Source: Myxococcales bacterium (GTDB taxonomy: Bacteria; Myxococcota; UBA796; SXON01). Taken from it: DNA of 64,000 nt. Shown in pieces: positions 38,280 through 45,461 of the stretch (positions are counted from its first letter, which is position 1; the number at the start of each line of letters is the position of its first letter). Location: the NCBI GenBank assembly GCA_009692585.1, contig SHYX01000003.1, forward strand, positions 62,001 to 126,000. Direction: 5' to 3'. The position numbers were made by a program, and so were the translations under genes. Under the pieces are notes generated by a model. That model saw nothing but the letters and a program-made list of their open reading frames with translations. It searched no databases and had not been told where the DNA came from.

Positions 38280-39220
38280 CAGCGAACCTCGTAGTCGATC
38301 GTCATCTTCTGGTTGCGGCGGGTCACTTCGAAGTTGAACGCGCGCTCGTTCTGAAGGGTGCCGTAGGCGCCCAGGGCCGTCTCCATGCTCGTGAGCGACT
38401 GCCCGTTCACGTTGTGGACCACGTCCCCGTTCTTGATGCCAAGCTTGTCGAAGACGCTGCCTTTGCGGATCCCCGAGAGGCGGAAGCCGATGATCTTGCC
38501 GTCTTCGCTCTTGGGGGCGGCCCGAACCTGGGTCGCCAGGGTCTCGACGTTCCCCAACTGTTTTTCGAGGAAGGACCGGTCCACCAGGAACTTGGTGTCC
38601 GAGACCCGGGTCACGCCGCCGTCATCCGATGCCGGCTCCGAGCCCGTGGCCACGCCGCCGGTGTCGCGGCGTTTGTCGTCGGTGCCGATGCACAGGCAGC
38701 CGCCATCCTCCAGACACACCTTCTTCTGGCTGATGGTCAGGATGCGCCCTTCGCTTCCGACCGAGTCCCCGACCCGATACCCGTTTGCCCTGCCCTTTCC
38801 GCCATCGCTGATCAGCGCGCTGGAGTAGTCGGGCACGTCCGCGACCACCGTGGCCAACAACTGTGCCTTGGACTCCTTGCAGTCCTGAGCGGCGGGATCT
38901 GCCGAGGCGGTGATGGCCACGGCCGCCGAATCGAAGATGTTCCGACGCACGATGGCGTCCGAGTAGAGGCGGCGGTCCACGAAGGTCTGCGGCGTGCTGT
39001 CAGCCTCGTCGGGTCTGGCGTCGGGCGCGGCCACCTCGCCCGCGGCCCCCCGGACCAGGGCCGGCGCATCCTCGAACGTCGGCACCACCACGTCGGGGGA
39101 CAACGTGATCTGGGTGCCGGCGGCGACGTTGGCGCCCGCGCCGAGAGAGAAGCCCAACACGACCGAGACCGTCAGCGCGACGAGGGTGCGGGTACGGGTG
39201 AGCGCGGGAAGGCCGGCCAT
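38279..39220 (-). CDS. gspC: Type II secretion protein GspC
   Basis: 313 residues from ATG 39220; a TTG three codons earlier is a weaker choice. One membrane helix (TLVALTVSVVLGFSLGAG), then an HR domain (SDAIVRRNIFDSA, CKESKAQLLATVVADVPDYSSALI, GDSVGSEGRILTI) and a C-terminal PDZ-like domain (GFRLSGIRKGSVFDKLGIKNGDVVHNVNGQSLTSMETAL). GspC ties the inner platform to the secretin through its HR domain. First gene of the gspC-to-gspN operon. Confidence 0.93.
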   Translation of the reverse strand: MAGLPALTRTRTLVALTVSVVLGFSLGAGANVAAGTQITLSPDVVVPTFEDAPALVRGAAGEVAAPDARPDEADSTPQTFVDRRLYSDAIVRRNIFDSAAVAITASADPAAQDCKESKAQLLATVVADVPDYSSALISDGGKGRANGYRVGDSVGSEGRILTISQKKVCLEDGGCLCIGTDDKRRDTGGVATGSEPASDDGGVTRVSDTKFLVDRSFLEKQLGNVETLATQVRAAPKSEDGKIIGFRLSGIRKGSVFDKLGIKNGDVVHNVNGQSLTSMETALGAYGTLQNERAFNFEVTRRNQKMTIDYEVR

Positions 39221-39308
39221 GCGCGTCAAGGGTTAGCAAGAATCGGGCCACGCCAAGAACCTGCCTTCTACCAACCGCGCTCCCGGTCCGACCGCCACGC
39301 TGTCAAAG

Positions 39309-39324
39309 TGGCACGGCCGGGGCA
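39309..39324 (+). promoter_or_regulatory. Possible sigma-54 promoter for the cyclase operon
   Basis: TGGCACGGCCGGGGCA matches the -24 box TGGCAC fully. The invariant GG and GC are spaced by 10 bases, as sigma-54 promoters require, but the -12 box is GGGCA rather than TTGCA. It points to the cyclase gene 250 bp away. A single motif in GC-rich DNA can be chance. Confidence 0.3.
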
Positions 39325-39431
39325 GCTTTGTGTGACAGCTTGTCCGTCACGACCTGTCCGCAAACCCCCGGTTGGCCGTGGTAGGGCGTGGGGGACCATC
39401 CGGAGGGGGCCGCCGGGGCACGCCGCTTTAT

Positions 39432-39552
39432 CAACGCGCTGGGCGCCGCAGGCCGGAAAGCGGAGCTTGGAGGGCGGAGGATAGGTGACGGTAGGGGGAG
39501 GACGCGCCGGGAAAGGTCCGGGACGCGACCGTCTTCCCCCGTTTCTGGATAG
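39432..39552 (+). repeat. Intergenic repeat element, copy B, with hairpin
   Basis: 121-bp counterpart of 19114-19216, with about 17 extra bases between the hairpin arms. Arms GGGGGAGGAC (39494-39503) and GTCTTCCCCC (39531-39540) pair over 10 positions with one G-U. The position that mismatches in copy A is A-T paired here. It ends 23 bp before the cyclase start. Confidence 0.75.
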
Positions 39553-39575
39553 ACTCCACCCGCCGAGGTTTTCCG

Positions 39576-41120
39576 TTGCTGTTGAAGACGCGCACACAGA
39601 CAGTGGTGTTCACCGATCTTGTCGACTATACCAAGTCGGTGGTCGCGAGTGACCGGGAGGGGCTGCGCCAGTTGCTCAACCAGCACCAGGAGATGGTCGA
39701 ACCGGTGCTGACGCGCCGCGGCGGCCGAATCGTCAAGGGGATCGGCGACAGCTTCATGGCGCTCTTCGACAGCGCGACCGACGCGGTTCGCGCCTGCCTC
39801 GACCTGGTCGAAGGGCACGCCCCGGGCTCCGGCAGCCCGGTCGCCTTCCGCGCCAGCTGCGCCACCGGCGACGTCGAGGAAACGGACAACGACGCCTTCG
39901 GCGAGACGGTGAACCTGTCGGCACGCATCAATGCACGCACCCCGGCCGGCGAGGTCTGGGTGTCCAACGGCACCTGGCACTGTATGAACCAGGCCGAGAT
40001 CCCATGGGAATCGACAGGACGCCACCAGCTCAAGGGCATCCCGGGCGACGCCGAGATCTTCCGCGCGGTCGCTCGACACCAGGCGATACTCCCCGACGGG
40101 CTCGTCGCCGCGGTGCGCACGGCGCGGCTGATCGTCTGGAACGCGGGAGATATCCTGCCACCGGTCCCGTCCGGCGGCCATGTGGTCATGGTGGGGTTCA
40201 AGCCGGGATCCACCCAGCTGGCGCAGGCCGTCGACACCCTGCCCATCGTCGACCCATCACACGTCTGGCTGCAGAGCTACGAACTCGGCCCGGCCGCTCG
40301 CGTGGACTGGGCGGTCAAGGGGCGGGGCACGATCATCGCGACACCCGAAGCGCTCGCGGCCACGATCGTCCGGTACAGCGCGCCGGTACCGCGGTGCGCC
40401 GGCAGCGATACCATCATCCTCGATGCCGGCGGCAACGCCGTGGTCGACCTCGTCATCGCCGGCCTCTGTCTCCCGGCCGTCCCGCTCGGCGAGGTCGTCG
40501 CCGGATACAGCTATGACCTGCTCGCCGACGGCCGCTGGGTCAACCGCAGCGAACGGGCCCAACTTCGGCTCGATGTGGGTCCCGCGGGCCCGACGGTCAC
40601 GGTGTTGTCCCCGGGGATCTCGGTGGATGGTCAGTCCGCCGGGATCAACAGCACCTGGCCGGTGCGCCATGGTTCGGTGATCACCACGCCGGCCGCTACC
40701 TGGCGGCACTACGCCTTCAACTCGGACGGCTTCATCGGGGCCTTCCTCGGCGACTCGCAGATGCATCTCGGGATCGGGCCGGGCCAGCGTGTCGAACTCG
40801 GCCGCGAACCCAACCACCCCGGTCTACTCCTGCCCGATCGCAACAACCAGGACAACATCCGGTGGTGCGCCGGACCCCGCGCCGCCCGCGCGCGCGAAAA
40901 GGGCTTCACTCTTGACAAGTCCCTCACGGGCCGCCGGCAGAGCGCGGTGGAAGTCGTCGGAAACACGCTGATGGTCACGCCGCTTCACGAGACCTGCCCG
41001 ACGCTGGTGCTGTCCACAGACGGCACGGTCTCTCGACTCCCGGGCGCGCGGGCCGTGTCGATCGGCGACGCAATCCTCGTCGGAACCACGATCGTCGCGA
41101 TTCGCGAAGCGGGCCCCTAA
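39576..41120 (+). CDS. Class III adenylate/guanylate cyclase with C-terminal FHA-like domain
   Basis: 514 residues from TTG 39576. The cyclase domain (about 8-175) has the first metal Asp in VVFTDLVDYTKS, the second in KGIGDSFMALFD, and the transition-state Asn/Arg pair in GETVNLSARIN. The Lys in KGIGDSF fits adenine recognition, so cAMP is the likely product. Residues 175-330 are not recognised (a receiver-like alpha/beta pattern is possible). The C-terminal 180 residues contain FHA-like stretches (VELGREPNHPGLLLPDR, NNQDNIRW, and GDAILVGTTIVAI). No membrane helix, so a soluble enzyme. It abuts two CNB-domain proteins, forming a compact signal module. Confidence 0.9.
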   Translation: MLLKTRTQTVVFTDLVDYTKSVVASDREGLRQLLNQHQEMVEPVLTRRGGRIVKGIGDSFMALFDSATDAVRACLDLVEGHAPGSGSPVAFRASCATGDVEETDNDAFGETVNLSARINARTPAGEVWVSNGTWHCMNQAEIPWESTGRHQLKGIPGDAEIFRAVARHQAILPDGLVAAVRTARLIVWNAGDILPPVPSGGHVVMVGFKPGSTQLAQAVDTLPIVDPSHVWLQSYELGPAARVDWAVKGRGTIIATPEALAATIVRYSAPVPRCAGSDTIILDAGGNAVVDLVIAGLCLPAVPLGEVVAGYSYDLLADGRWVNRSERAQLRLDVGPAGPTVTVLSPGISVDGQSAGINSTWPVRHGSVITTPAATWRHYAFNSDGFIGAFLGDSQMHLGIGPGQRVELGREPNHPGLLLPDRNNQDNIRWCAGPRAARAREKGFTLDKSLTGRRQSAVEVVGNTLMVTPLHETCPTLVLSTDGTVSRLPGARAVSIGDAILVGTTIVAIREAGP

Positions 41121-41636
41121 GTGCCGCACAACGAACTGGCTCGCTTGTTGCGCCGGCTTCCTGTGTTTTCATCGCTTGCGGCCGAAGAGGCCGTGGCCCT
41201 GGCCGCGCGCTGCACCGGCTTGCGGTACAAGCCCGGGATGCGGATATTCACCGAGGGCGAGTACGCCGACTCGGTCACGGTGGTCGTCAACGGCCTCGTG
41301 CAGATCTCCATCTCGGTACCCGATGGCCCCGACCTGGTGGTCAGCACCGAGTCCCCGGGCGCGCTCATCGGCGAGATGGCGCTCATCGACCCCGCGCCCC
41401 GCGCCGCCACCGCCACCGCCATCGAAGAGACGGTGGTCCTCACCATCGACGCCACGGCCTTCGCCGACCTTCTCGCCGCCGGCCACCCCGGCGCCAGCGG
41501 CATCCTGCGCACCATCGCGTTGCAGGTGTGCACTCGCCTGCGCGCGCTGGAGAGCAAGCTCGATCGCCTCCTCACCGGCGTCGGTCCAGAGCTCCGTCGT
41601 GAACTGATGGATACGCGAGAGAGGATGGCTCGATGA
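41121..41636 (+). CDS. Cyclic nucleotide-binding domain protein 1
   Basis: 171 residues from GTG at 41121, directly after the cyclase stop. Residues 10-130 form a CNB beta-roll: LPVFSSLAAEEAVALAARC, RIFTEGEYADSVTVVVNGLVQIS and the phosphate-binding cassette GALIGEMALIDPAPRAATATA with the Glu and Arg that hold cAMP. There is no helix-turn-helix, so it is not a CRP-type regulator. A helical tail (QVCTRLRALESKLDRLL) may mediate protein contact. Probably a cAMP-read-out subunit for the adjacent cyclase. Confidence 0.9.
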   Translation: MPHNELARLLRRLPVFSSLAAEEAVALAARCTGLRYKPGMRIFTEGEYADSVTVVVNGLVQISISVPDGPDLVVSTESPGALIGEMALIDPAPRAATATAIEETVVLTIDATAFADLLAAGHPGASGILRTIALQVCTRLRALESKLDRLLTGVGPELRRELMDTRERMAR

Positions 41637-42133
41637 TCGCCGACCAGTTGCGCACCCTGGAGCTCTTCCGCGAGTTCCCCGACCACGACCTCGATGTGCT
41701 GACCAACATCGCTCGCACCCTCACGTTCGCCCCGGAGAGCACCATCATCGAGCAGGGAGAGCGGGGCCGAGCCGCCTACGTCGTGCTCAGCGGCGAGGTG
41801 GAGGTGATCCGCCGGCTTCCGGGCGGCACCCGCACGCGCCTCGGCGTGCTGCAGCGCGGCGCCGTCTTCGGCTCCGTGGCGCTGCTCGACGGGGGGCAGC
41901 GCGCCGCCATCTGCCGGGCGGCCGGTGAAGTCGTGGTGCTCGAGATCGCCTCTGGCGACTTCCAGCGGCTATGCGCGGCCGCCACTCCGTTGGGCACGCG
42001 CTTCCTGATGCTCGTGTGCCGACAGCTCGTTCGCGACCTGCGCACCACCAACCACCGCATCGCCGAGCTGGCCGGGCTGGCCACCTTGACGGCCGAGGCT
42101 GTGGCGAGTTCGGTCGGCGGGAGTCTGCTCTAG
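41633..42133 (+). CDS. Cyclic nucleotide-binding domain protein 2
   Basis: 166 residues, ATG overlapping the previous stop (ATGA). Same layout as its neighbour: LFREFPDHDLDVLTNIART, IIEQGERGRAAYVVLSGEVEVI, then the cassette GAVFGSVALLDGGQRAAICRA. The conserved Glu of GE(M/L) is replaced by Ser (GSVALL), so nucleotide affinity may be lowered or lost while the Arg remains. A helical tail (VRDLRTTNHRIAELAGL) follows. Likely a duplicate that pairs with protein 1. Confidence 0.87.
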   Translation: MIADQLRTLELFREFPDHDLDVLTNIARTLTFAPESTIIEQGERGRAAYVVLSGEVEVIRRLPGGTRTRLGVLQRGAVFGSVALLDGGQRAAICRAAGEVVVLEIASGDFQRLCAAATPLGTRFLMLVCRQLVRDLRTTNHRIAELAGLATLTAEAVASSVGGSLL

Positions 42134-42315
42134 GATCGTTCGGCGTTTCTCGCGAATTCGCTCGGTTCGGTGGCCGATCAGCCGTAGAGCAGCAGCGCCA
42201 CCATCATCCGGGGGTTCCAAGGGCGCTCTCGGCGGTGGCCCTTGTCCTGGCATCATACCCCTTGTCGATCTTCACAATCGGACATCTTGGGCGCCGTGCT
42301 ACGCCCGACACGCCC

Positions 42316-43611
42316 CTACGCCTCCAAGACCTCCCTCGCGCGGAGCACCTGGTCCTCGTGTACGTACAACCTGGTGATGTGGCGTGCCTCCTGGTACCGG
42401 GCGAAGATCGCCGTCGCGTCCTCGAGGCGACTGGTCGCCTCGCGCGCGCCGGGGCTGCGATCGATGACCCAGATGGCCGGGGCCCCCTCGCGCTTCTTCC
42501 CCATGGCCGAGTAGCGGGAGAGTTTTCCGGTCGAGCCGGCGGCGAGGTGATCGATGCCAGCGTCGTCGAGGCGAGCGCGGGCCGCGGTCAGGTCCACCTC
42601 CTGCTCGTTGCCATGACGCTCAACGACGCGACGATACGGCCGGCGCTCCACGATCCGGCGGGCCCACTCGTCGGTGGCGCCACGGAGGTAGCTGTGCATC
42701 GCCACATCGTCGAGGTGGAGGTAGTCCTCGATCTCGGTAGGGAAGTTCCACGCCCGAAGGGGGCTGGCGAAGTGGCGGCGCAACATCTCTTCGTACACCA
42801 CGCTCTTGTGGTGGAAGTAGACCGACATGAACATGTGGTACCGGCTGATCATGAAGTCGTCGAAGGCGTACACCGCGCGCTGGTCCAACATCAGGGACAC
42901 GTGTCCGTCGGGACCGTCGTGCCATTCGAGGTTGCTCAGGAGCCAGTTGAGATCGATCTCACCGTAGCGCGCACCCGAGTAGTACGAGTCGCGCACGAGG
43001 TAGTCGAGGCGGTCGACGTCGAGCTCGCTGGAGATGAGCTGGCTCAGGATCCGCCGGTAGTCGCGGCCGCCGTGAACGAAGAAGTCGTCGGGAACGCTCA
43101 CCTCGCGTGAGACAAGCGCCGCAACGTGCTGGCCGGTGAACGGGAAGTGAGCGCTCACCGTGCGGTCGAGCGTGGACTTCGTCAGGATCGCGATGGTGTA
43201 GTCTTCGTGCGATGCCGTATCATCCAGTCGCGACAGAACGGCGTCTGGATCGTAGGCGCTGACCCCCAGCGGACGCAGCGGCGGCATCGCGAACTCCGTG
43301 CAGTGGGAGAACGGAGCGTGGCCGAGGTCGTGGCAGAGGGCCGCGACGCGGACGATGTCGCGAAAGCGGGCGCGCGCGGCGGGATCGCCGAATGGATCCC
43401 GACGGAAGACGCTGTCGAAGCCGCGTCCCGCCAACTCCATCGCCCCCAGGCTGTGCGCGTACCGCGTGTGGACCGCCCCCGGAAACGGCAACTCCGAGAA
43501 GCCCATCTGCTTGACACCGCGGAGCCGCTGGACGAAGGGGTGGTCGACGATTGCCACCTCGGCCGGGCCGAGTTGGATGGCCCCGTGCAGCGGATCGCGT
43601 ACCTCCATCAT
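42316..43611 (-). CDS. HD-domain phosphohydrolase, dNTPase/SAMHD1-like
   Basis: 431 residues. MEVRDPLHGAIQLGPAEVAIVDHPFVQRLRGVKQMG is the opening of HD proteins related to dNTP triphosphohydrolases. Metal ligands: His in HTRYAHSLGAMELA, HD in AALCHDLGHAPFSH, and Asp in SSELDVDRLDYLVRDSYYSG. The C-terminal 130 residues are specific. Such enzymes hydrolyse (d)NTPs or related phosphate esters; the substrate here is not shown. It faces the CNB gene convergently with a 182-bp gap, which holds nothing recognised. Confidence 0.88.
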   Translation of the reverse strand: MMEVRDPLHGAIQLGPAEVAIVDHPFVQRLRGVKQMGFSELPFPGAVHTRYAHSLGAMELAGRGFDSVFRRDPFGDPAARARFRDIVRVAALCHDLGHAPFSHCTEFAMPPLRPLGVSAYDPDAVLSRLDDTASHEDYTIAILTKSTLDRTVSAHFPFTGQHVAALVSREVSVPDDFFVHGGRDYRRILSQLISSELDVDRLDYLVRDSYYSGARYGEIDLNWLLSNLEWHDGPDGHVSLMLDQRAVYAFDDFMISRYHMFMSVYFHHKSVVYEEMLRRHFASPLRAWNFPTEIEDYLHLDDVAMHSYLRGATDEWARRIVERRPYRRVVERHGNEQEVDLTAARARLDDAGIDHLAAGSTGKLSRYSAMGKKREGAPAIWVIDRSPGAREATSRLEDATAIFARYQEARHITRLYVHEDQVLRAREVLEA

Positions 43612-43658
43612 CCGCAGGTATCACGCGGCCACGGTGGCTCGCGAGATATAGGCCGGCC

Positions 43659-45461
43659 ATGGACAGCATCGCCGCCGTCGACTCGTTGCGCCCTGGCGAC
43701 GTCGTGCATCATCCGGCGTTTGGTTTTGCGACGATCACCGCGGTCGACGCCCGCGGGGCTCAGGTCAGATGGGCCCGCGATCCCACGGCTGCGAATACCA
43801 ATGTGTCGCGACATTCGCTGAGCACAACCTATCGGCGTTGCCGTAGCGCCGGGGTGCTCGCCCGGCACCTGACCGAGCCCGAAGCCGTGCGTCGACTGGC
43901 CGCTGATGATCCCGTCGCGCTCCTGGGGCTGTTGCTCGTGGACCTCGGCGGGGGAGCGGGCGCCGAAGACGTGCGGGAGTGGGGAGCCCAGCTCATGGCC
44001 GAGGAGAACTTCGCCGGCTGGTGGGGCGCGGTGCTCGTCCTCGCCGGAGTCGACGGCCGCTTCCTCATCGACGACGACGCCATCGGACTGGCGCCGGGCG
44101 TGACCGAGAGCGACTTCACCGAGCCCAGCGCCCTGGCCGAGCCAGAGATCGCTGCCGACGTGTCCGCCATCCCCCTCGCCCCAGGATCCTGCCCCACGCG
44201 CCAGGGCGCGGAAACCTGGGACAGCGCCGAGGCGCTCGCCGCGGCGCTCGCCGCGCTGCACGCCCGCGGCGACACCCTCTTGCGCCAGCACGACGCCTGC
44301 CGGCCGACGGCGCAGGGTTGGTCGCTCCGCGTCGATCCGGAGGCGGCTCCCCCCAGCCAGGACGTCCGCTGGGCCTGCCGCCGGCTGATCGAGGAGCTGC
44401 TGGGCACGGAGATCCCCCCGGCGGTCGCCGACCACGAACTGGTGGACCTGGCGCCCGCCGCCGAGCCGACGCTGCCCCCCGAGCTGCTCGGGGTCCTGCG
44501 CTACGGGCTCGCCCGCGATCCGAGCCTCCGTCCCGCCGACGGCATCGCGCTTGCCCACTCGTTTGCCATCGCTCGCGCGGTGTGGACATCGCGGGCGACG
44601 TTGCCGAGCGTCGCCCACGCCGAGCTGGTCGCCGGCTTCGACACGCACATCGGCACGTTCAAGTCGCTCGCCGGTCAGACCAACCAGGACAGCTTCCTGC
44701 TCCTCGGTGAGCCAGAACATGCCCTGGTGATGGTGGCCGACGGCATCAGCACCGCGACCGCCGGCTCGGGCGATCTGGCCAGCTCCCTCGCGGCATGCAC
44801 CATGCGCCTGCAGTGGTCCGGCCATCACGAAGCGCTCCGCCGCGCCACCGCGACCGACGCCCACTGCTTCCTCACCCAGGCCCTCGACCGCGCCAATCGT
44901 GTGGTCGCCGAGGCCGCCGTGCGCCTGGCCGGCGGTGATCTGTCGCGACATGTTCCCATGGGGACAACGGTGGTCGCCGGGGTCACGGTCGGCGACACCG
45001 TGCACCTCGCCGCCCTGGGCGACTCGCGGGCGTACGTGGTCGGCCGGCACGGAGTGGCGCCGGTATTGTGGGACCAGAACGTCAATGCCATCCGACTGCG
45101 GCAGGTGGCGGCGTCGGCCAGCATCACCTGGGACGAACGCGGCTACGCGCTGGTCGGATACCTCGGGCACTTCGACGAGTTGGGCCAGCCATCGCTGGCC
45201 CCGCTCATCCTCCGCAGCGTCCGACTCCTACCGGGCGAGTGGCTCATCCTCGCCACCGACGGTCTCAGTGACCACGCGGCCGACGAGGAGGCCGGCGTGT
45301 ACAAGATCATCGAGCGGCTGTGTGCGGAGGAGGGCACCCGCGGCGACGTCCGCGCCGCGATGCGCCTGGCCCGGCGGCTGGTGCTCGCTGCCAACGACGG
45401 CACCGGCGGCGACAACGTCACCGTGCTGGCCCTCACCTCCTCGGGAGTCGGTCGTGCCTGA
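43659..45461 (+). CDS. PP2C-type phosphatase with CarD-like head and degenerate kinase-like middle
   Basis: 600 residues from ATG 43659. N-terminal 1-55: LRPGDVVHHPAFGFATITAVD, a CarD/Tudor-like barrel; then ENFAGWWGAVLVLAGVDGRF, a W-W motif typical of GreA/CarD-adjacent helices. Residues about 175-325 resemble a kinase C-lobe without catalytic motifs (AALAALHARGDTLLRQH, DVRWACRRLIEELLGTE, GLARDPSLRPADGIALA). Residues 335-597 are a full PP2C: QTNQDSFLL, MVADGIST, GTTVVAGVTVGDTVHLAALGDSRAY, ILATDGLSDH, GGDNVTVLAL, with all metal Asp present. Probably reverses Ser/Thr kinase signalling. Its stop overlaps the methyltransferase gene by 8 bp. Confidence 0.88.
   Translation: MDSIAAVDSLRPGDVVHHPAFGFATITAVDARGAQVRWARDPTAANTNVSRHSLSTTYRRCRSAGVLARHLTEPEAVRRLAADDPVALLGLLLVDLGGGAGAEDVREWGAQLMAEENFAGWWGAVLVLAGVDGRFLIDDDAIGLAPGVTESDFTEPSALAEPEIAADVSAIPLAPGSCPTRQGAETWDSAEALAAALAALHARGDTLLRQHDACRPTAQGWSLRVDPEAAPPSQDVRWACRRLIEELLGTEIPPAVADHELVDLAPAAEPTLPPELLGVLRYGLARDPSLRPADGIALAHSFAIARAVWTSRATLPSVAHAELVAGFDTHIGTFKSLAGQTNQDSFLLLGEPEHALVMVADGISTATAGSGDLASSLAACTMRLQWSGHHEALRRATATDAHCFLTQALDRANRVVAEAAVRLAGGDLSRHVPMGTTVVAGVTVGDTVHLAALGDSRAYVVGRHGVAPVLWDQNVNAIRLRQVAASASITWDERGYALVGYLGHFDELGQPSLAPLILRSVRLLPGEWLILATDGLSDHAADEEAGVYKIIERLCAEEGTRGDVRAAMRLARRLVLAANDGTGGDNVTVLALTSSGVGRA

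Larger units (their letters stand above)
39221..39575. other. Divergent control region, gspC and cyclase
   Basis: 355 bp without a gene, between gspC (minus) and the cyclase (plus), so promoters for both operons must lie here. It holds a possible sigma-54 promoter (39309-39324), an inverted repeat GTGAC-N9-GTCAC (39332-39350) and repeat copy B (39432-39552). Confidence 0.6.

Noticed and set aside
39331..39350. TGTGA...TCAC taken as a CRP site
   Set aside because: The half sites are 11 bases apart instead of 6; only a loose inverted repeat is supported.
42134..42315. Gap between CNB2 and HD genes examined for an RNA or small gene
   Set aside because: No tRNA fold, terminator with T run, or frame with good codon bias was seen.
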